Shown here: positions 61,078-64,000 of the stretch, one piece after another
Position numbering within the stretch: the first letter of the stretch is position 1
Layout of the letters: the number at the start of each line of letters is the position of its first letter
From: Ornithinimicrobium humiphilum
GTDB taxonomy: Bacteria; Actinomycetota; Actinomycetes; Actinomycetales; Dermatophilaceae
Direction of reading: 5' to 3'
DNA length: 64,000 bases
NCBI RefSeq assembly: GCF_006716885.1
Contig: NZ_VFPU01000001.1
Location: forward strand, 1,798,001-1,862,000
Translations under genes and position numbers: made by a program
The notes under the pieces: model-generated
Databases searched by the model: none
Told to the model about the DNA's origin: nothing
What the model saw: the letters and a program-made list of their open reading frames with translations, nothing else

Positions 61078-61476
61078 TCAGCGCACGTCGACGAGGTCGA
61101 CGACGAAGATCAGGGTCTCGCCACCCTTGATGGCGCCACCGGCGCCCCGGTCGCCGTAGCCCAGGTGCGGCGGGATCGTGATCTTGCGACGGCCACCGAC
61201 CTTCATGCCGAGCAGGCCCTGGTCCCAGCCCTGGATGACCTGACCGACGCCGACCTGGAAGGTCAGCGGCTGGCCGCGGTTCCAGGAGGCGTCGAACTCC
61301 TCGCCGGTCGACCAGGCGACGCCGACGTAGTGCGCGGAGATGGTGCGGCCCGCGGTCGCCTCCTCGCCCTTGCCGACCTCGATGTCCTCGACGACGAGCT
61401 CGGAGGGCGGGTTCTCCCCGGGGAAGTCGATCTCGGGCTTGGCCTTCTTGACCTGGCCGAACGGTGAGTCGCTCAT
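61078..61476 (-). CDS. FKBP-type peptidyl-prolyl isomerase, cytoplasmic
   Basis: A 132-residue single FKBP domain that catalyses prolyl cis-trans isomerisation. Conserved core: AHYVGVAWSTGEEFDASWNR (~47-66), LTFQVGVGQVIQGWDQGLLG (~70-89) with the Val-Ile/Trp pocket, MKVGGRRKITIPPHLGYGDR and GETLIFVVDLVDVR at the C-terminus. The pocket residues (Tyr, Phe, Asp, Val-Ile, Trp, Tyr, Phe) are all in place. No signal peptide is present. AGGAG lies 5 nt before the ATG at 61476. It follows the FKBP lipoprotein gene after 28 bp. Confidence 0.95.
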   Translation of the reverse strand: MSDSPFGQVKKAKPEIDFPGENPPSELVVEDIEVGKGEEATAGRTISAHYVGVAWSTGEEFDASWNRGQPLTFQVGVGQVIQGWDQGLLGMKVGGRRKITIPPHLGYGDRGAGGAIKGGETLIFVVDLVDVR

Positions 61477-61504
61477 GGGTTCTCCTGTGGTGGTCGTGCG
61501 GTGG

Positions 61505-62542
61505 TCAGTAGGCGCCGAGGATGTCGACGACGAAGACGAGCGTCTCGCCGGCGAGCGGGCTGGCCGGCGGCGCGGTCTCGCTGTCGGTGTCCTCCGGTGC
61601 CTCGCCGTAGGCCTGGTCGGCCGGGATGACGAGCAGCACGCGGGAGCCCACGGGCTGGCCGACGAGGCCGGAGTCCCAGCCCTCGATGACGCTGCCGACG
61701 CCGATCGGGAACTGGGCCGGCTGGCCGGCGCTGTAGGAGTCGTCGAAGATCTCGCCGTCGGACCACTTCACGCCGGTGTAGTGGACCTTGATGGTCTGGC
61801 CGGCCTGGACCTCGGGGCCCTCGCCCTTGATGAGCTGCTGGGCGACCAGGTCGGTCGGCTCGTCGGCGCCCTCGGGGATGGTGATGTCGGCGGCGTTCTC
61901 GCCGTCGGCGTCGACCTCGGGCAGGCCGGCCTCCGGCTCGACCTCCTCGCCGGTCGCCTTGGTCAGCGGCGCGGACGAGTCGACGATCTCCATGAAGAAG
62001 ACCAGGGTGTCCTGCGGGCCGACGCCCAGCTGGTCGTTGCCGGCGGAGCCGAAGCCCTCCTCGGCGGGGATCGTCAGCAGGAAGGTCTCGCCCACGGAGC
62101 GGCCGGGCAGCTCGTTCAGGAACGCCGGGAAGAGCATCTCGTTGCTCAGGTCGATGACGACGGTCTCGTCGTTCTGGTAGGTCGACGCGAACGGCTCGCC
62201 GGTGGCACCGTTGACCGCGACGTAGCGGACGCGCACCTCGTGGCCCTCCTCGACCGCGTCACCGTCGCCCTCCTCGACGGTCTCGGTCTCGGTGCTCGCC
62301 ACGACGAAGGGCAGGTCGCTGTCCGCGAAGGCCGACCCGTCGCGCTCGATGACCGGCTCGTCGCCGCTGGTGTCCACGGACAGCTCGGAGATGTCACCGG
62401 TGGGAGCCAGCGAGGTGGCCGCGGCGTCGTCGGAGGTGGCGGTCTGGTCGGCCTGGTCGGCGTCGCCGTCGGTAGCGCAGGCGGACAGGAGGAGAAGGGG
62501 AGCGGCAGCCAGGGCGGCCAGCCGCAGTCGGGGAGAACGCAC
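61505..62542 (-). CDS. FKBP-type peptidyl-prolyl isomerase lipoprotein, two domains
   Basis: A 345-residue exported lipoprotein (lipobox LLSAC, Cys ~22; then an acidic Thr/Ala-rich linker). The first FKBP-like domain (~95-195: GHEVRVRYVAVNGATGEPF, LPGRSVGETFLLTIPAEEGF) lacks several pocket residues and may be a non-catalytic chaperone part. The second (~240-345) is canonical: VHYTGVKWSDGEIFDDSYS, FPIGVGSVIEGWDSGLVGQP and LVFVVDILGAY. It likely helps folding of exported proteins. The GTG at 62542 has AAGGA upstream. It is in the same direction as pafA, separated from it by 109 bp. Confidence 0.93.
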   Translation of the reverse strand: MRSPRLRLAALAAAPLLLLSACATDGDADQADQTATSDDAAATSLAPTGDISELSVDTSGDEPVIERDGSAFADSDLPFVVASTETETVEEGDGDAVEEGHEVRVRYVAVNGATGEPFASTYQNDETVVIDLSNEMLFPAFLNELPGRSVGETFLLTIPAEEGFGSAGNDQLGVGPQDTLVFFMEIVDSSAPLTKATGEEVEPEAGLPEVDADGENAADITIPEGADEPTDLVAQQLIKGEGPEVQAGQTIKVHYTGVKWSDGEIFDDSYSAGQPAQFPIGVGSVIEGWDSGLVGQPVGSRVLLVIPADQAYGEAPEDTDSETAPPASPLAGETLVFVVDILGAY

Positions 62543-62651
62543 GCGCGATCCTTACGTCGAGGTCAAGTCTGAGCCGGAGCGCGCCGCATACGGTGCGACC
62601 GACCGGGACAGACTATCCATGCCTGGCTGGACGTCCGGTGGGAACCGGCCC

Positions 62652-64000
62652 TCAACGACCCCCGCCGCCGCGCACCGAGGCGATGAGCTCGTCGACGCGG
62701 GCGTCCACGCTCGCGAACGGGTCCTTGCACACGACCGTGCGGGAGGCCGAGTCGTTGAGCTTGAGGTGGACCCAGTCGACGGTGAAGTCGCGCCGGTGCT
62801 CCTGCGCGGCGCGCACGAAGTCACCGCGCAGCCTGGCGCGCGTCTCCGGCGGCGTGTGCATCGCGGCCCGCACCCGCTCGTCGTCGACGAGGGTCCTCGC
62901 GGCCCCCGAGCGCTGCAGGATCGGCAGCAGCCCCCGCGTCGGGTGGACGTCGTGCCAGGCCAGGTCCAGCTGCTGCAGCCGCTCGTCGTGCGGGGCCAGC
63001 CCGTGCTTCGCCGCGTAGGAGTCGAGCAGCTTCTTCTTCATCACCCACTCGATCTCGGTGTCGACCAGGCCCAGGTTGCCGGTCTCGACGGCGTGCAGGG
63101 TCCGCTCCCACAGCTCCAGCACCTGGTCGTAGGGCGCGGTGCGCGCCAGCCCGCTGCGCTCTGCGTGCCGCGACGCGAGCTCGAGGAGCGTGCGCTGCAG
63201 CTCCAGGGCCGTGATCGTGCCGCCGCTGGCCAGCGCCAGCGGGCGCCGCCCGCTCGGGTCGCGGCTGACGTCCCGGATCGCCTGCACCGGGTTGGCCAGG
63301 CCGAGGTCGGGCACGACGGTGCCGGCCTCGAGCATCTGCAGGACCAGGTCGGTCGTGCCCACGCGCATCAGGGTCGTGGTCTGGCTCATCGTCGAGTCGC
63401 CAACGATGACGTGCAGCCTGCGGTAGCGCTCGGGGTCGGCGTGCGGCTCGTCGCGGGTGTTGATGATCGGCCGCGACCGGGTCGTCGCCGACGACAGCCC
63501 CTCCCACATGTGGTCGGCCCGCTGCGAGACGAGGTAGGTGGCCCTCTCCCCCACCACGTGCAGCCGGCCCGCGCCGCTCACCAGCTGGCGGGTGACGAGG
63601 AAGGGCACGAGCGTGTCGGTGATCCGCTCCAGCCGCGGCGTCCGGGCGATGAGGTAGTTCTCGTGCGAGCCATAGGAGTTGCCGCGCGAGTCGACGTTGT
63701 TCTTGAGCACGTAGACGGTGGCGTCGAAGCCCTCCTCGGCGAGCCGCTGCTCGGCGTCGTCGGCGAGGTCCTGCACGACCAGCTCGCCGGCCTTGTCGTG
63801 CGCGACCAGGTCGAGCAGGTCGGTGCACTCGGCGGTGGCGTACTCCGGGTGGGAGCCCACGTCGAGGTAGAGCCGGGAACCGTTGACGAGGAAGACGTTG
63901 CTCGAGCGGCCCCAGGCGACGACCTTGCGGAAGAGGTAGCGGGCGACCTCCTCCGGGGACAGCCGTGAGGTCCCCCGGAACGTGGCGTTGACGCCGAACT
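62652..64000 (-). CDS. pafA: Pup-protein ligase PafA (5' end outside window)
   Basis: Glutamine-synthetase-fold ligase that couples the C-terminal Glu of Pup to lysines of target proteins using ATP. The frame is open to the window edge; about 449 codons are seen and only ~10-15 N-terminal residues are missing. Visible: [20 protein letters not shown] at the start, [76 protein letters not shown] and [19 protein letters not shown]. The C-terminal domain, [20 protein letters not shown], is present. PafA rather than Dop is indicated by length, the absence of the Dop loop, and adjacency to FKBP and paf genes. Confidence 0.96.
   Translation of the reverse strand, partial: FGVNATFRGTSRLSPEEVARYLFRKVVAWGRSSNVFLVNGSRLYLDVGSHPEYATAECTDLLDLVAHDKAGELVVQDLADDAEQRLAEEGFDATVYVLKNNVDSRGNSYGSHENYLIARTPRLERITDTLVPFLVTRQLVSGAGRLHVVGERATYLVSQRADHMWEGLSSATTRSRPIINTRDEPHADPERYRRLHVIVGDSTMSQTTTLMRVGTTDLVLQMLEAGTVVPDLGLANPVQAIRDVSRDPSGRRPLALASGGTITALELQRTLLELASRHAERSGLARTAPYDQVLELWERTLHAVETGNLGLVDTEIEWVMKKKLLDSYAAKHGLAPHDERLQQLDLAWHDVHPTRGLLPILQRSGAARTLVDDERVRAAMHTPPETRARLRGDFVRAAQEHRRDFTVDWVHLKLNDSASRTVVCKDPFASVDARVDELIASVRGGGGR

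Overview
The window is about 70% G+C DNA from an actinobacterium. The Pup-ligase neighbourhood (pafA, pafB, pafC, tatA, tatC, helY), RbpA, PPM synthase next to Lnt, and a run of probably leaderless genes (TANNNT box 6-9 nt before ATG/GTG) all fit. An Intrasporangiaceae/Ornithinimicrobium-like organism is my guess from gene content only. No tRNA, rRNA, CRISPR array or recognisable transposase was seen.

Layout. 1-4 kb: a SulP anion transporter cut by the window edge, a SpoU/TrmH RNA methyltransferase, a MOSC protein and a small membrane protein, all on the minus strand. 3.7-22.4 kb: an accessory-looking stretch, mostly plus strand, of small enzymes and orphans: lipoproteins, a DinB-fold protein, a frameshifted lipase-like gene, a RibD/YCII/cupin/GNAT/M23 cluster, a TetR-epimerase pair, a kinase, methyltransferases, an S51-like peptidase, a degenerate heme-oxygenase-like protein and GNATs. 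22.45 kb: a 28-bp dif-like XerC/XerD site between convergent genes. The prevailing gene direction changes there from plus to minus, so the window may span the replication terminus. 22.5-25.3 kb: a decay zone with an LLM flavin oxidoreductase gene split by a 764-bp insertion between 12-bp direct repeats, and a winged-helix gene with an internal deletion.

25.4-34.7 kb: SSB, an acyltransferase, a hexose-phosphate mutarotase, an AI-2E-type permease, CsbD, an MFS permease, rbpA, and the lnt-ppm1-fxsA operon. 35.0-42.1 kb: a lysine degradation locus. kamA (lysine 2,3-aminomutase) is divergent from a translationally coupled operon kdd - amidohydrolase - kamD - kamE - kal. It covers L-lysine to beta-lysine to 3,5-diaminohexanoate to 5-amino-3-oxohexanoate, plus the 3-aminobutyryl-CoA deaminating step. 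The cleavage enzyme kce and a CoA-transferase are not in the window, and an amidohydrolase sits where neither is expected. 42.2-51.8 kb: a frameshifted UvrA-like ABC protein, YbaK, an Lrp regulator, a 5'-3' exonuclease, a thiolase, and a secreted subtilase with three cell-wall-binding repeats.

51.9-64 kb: helY, a diacylglycerol-kinase-like gene, tatC, tatA, pafC and pafB on the minus strand; DUF3866 and a glutaminase on plus; then two FKBP genes and pafA (5' end outside the window). Three genes carry apparent single-base frameshifts at short homopolymers (about 6346, 16708 and 44268), which may be real or sequence errors.
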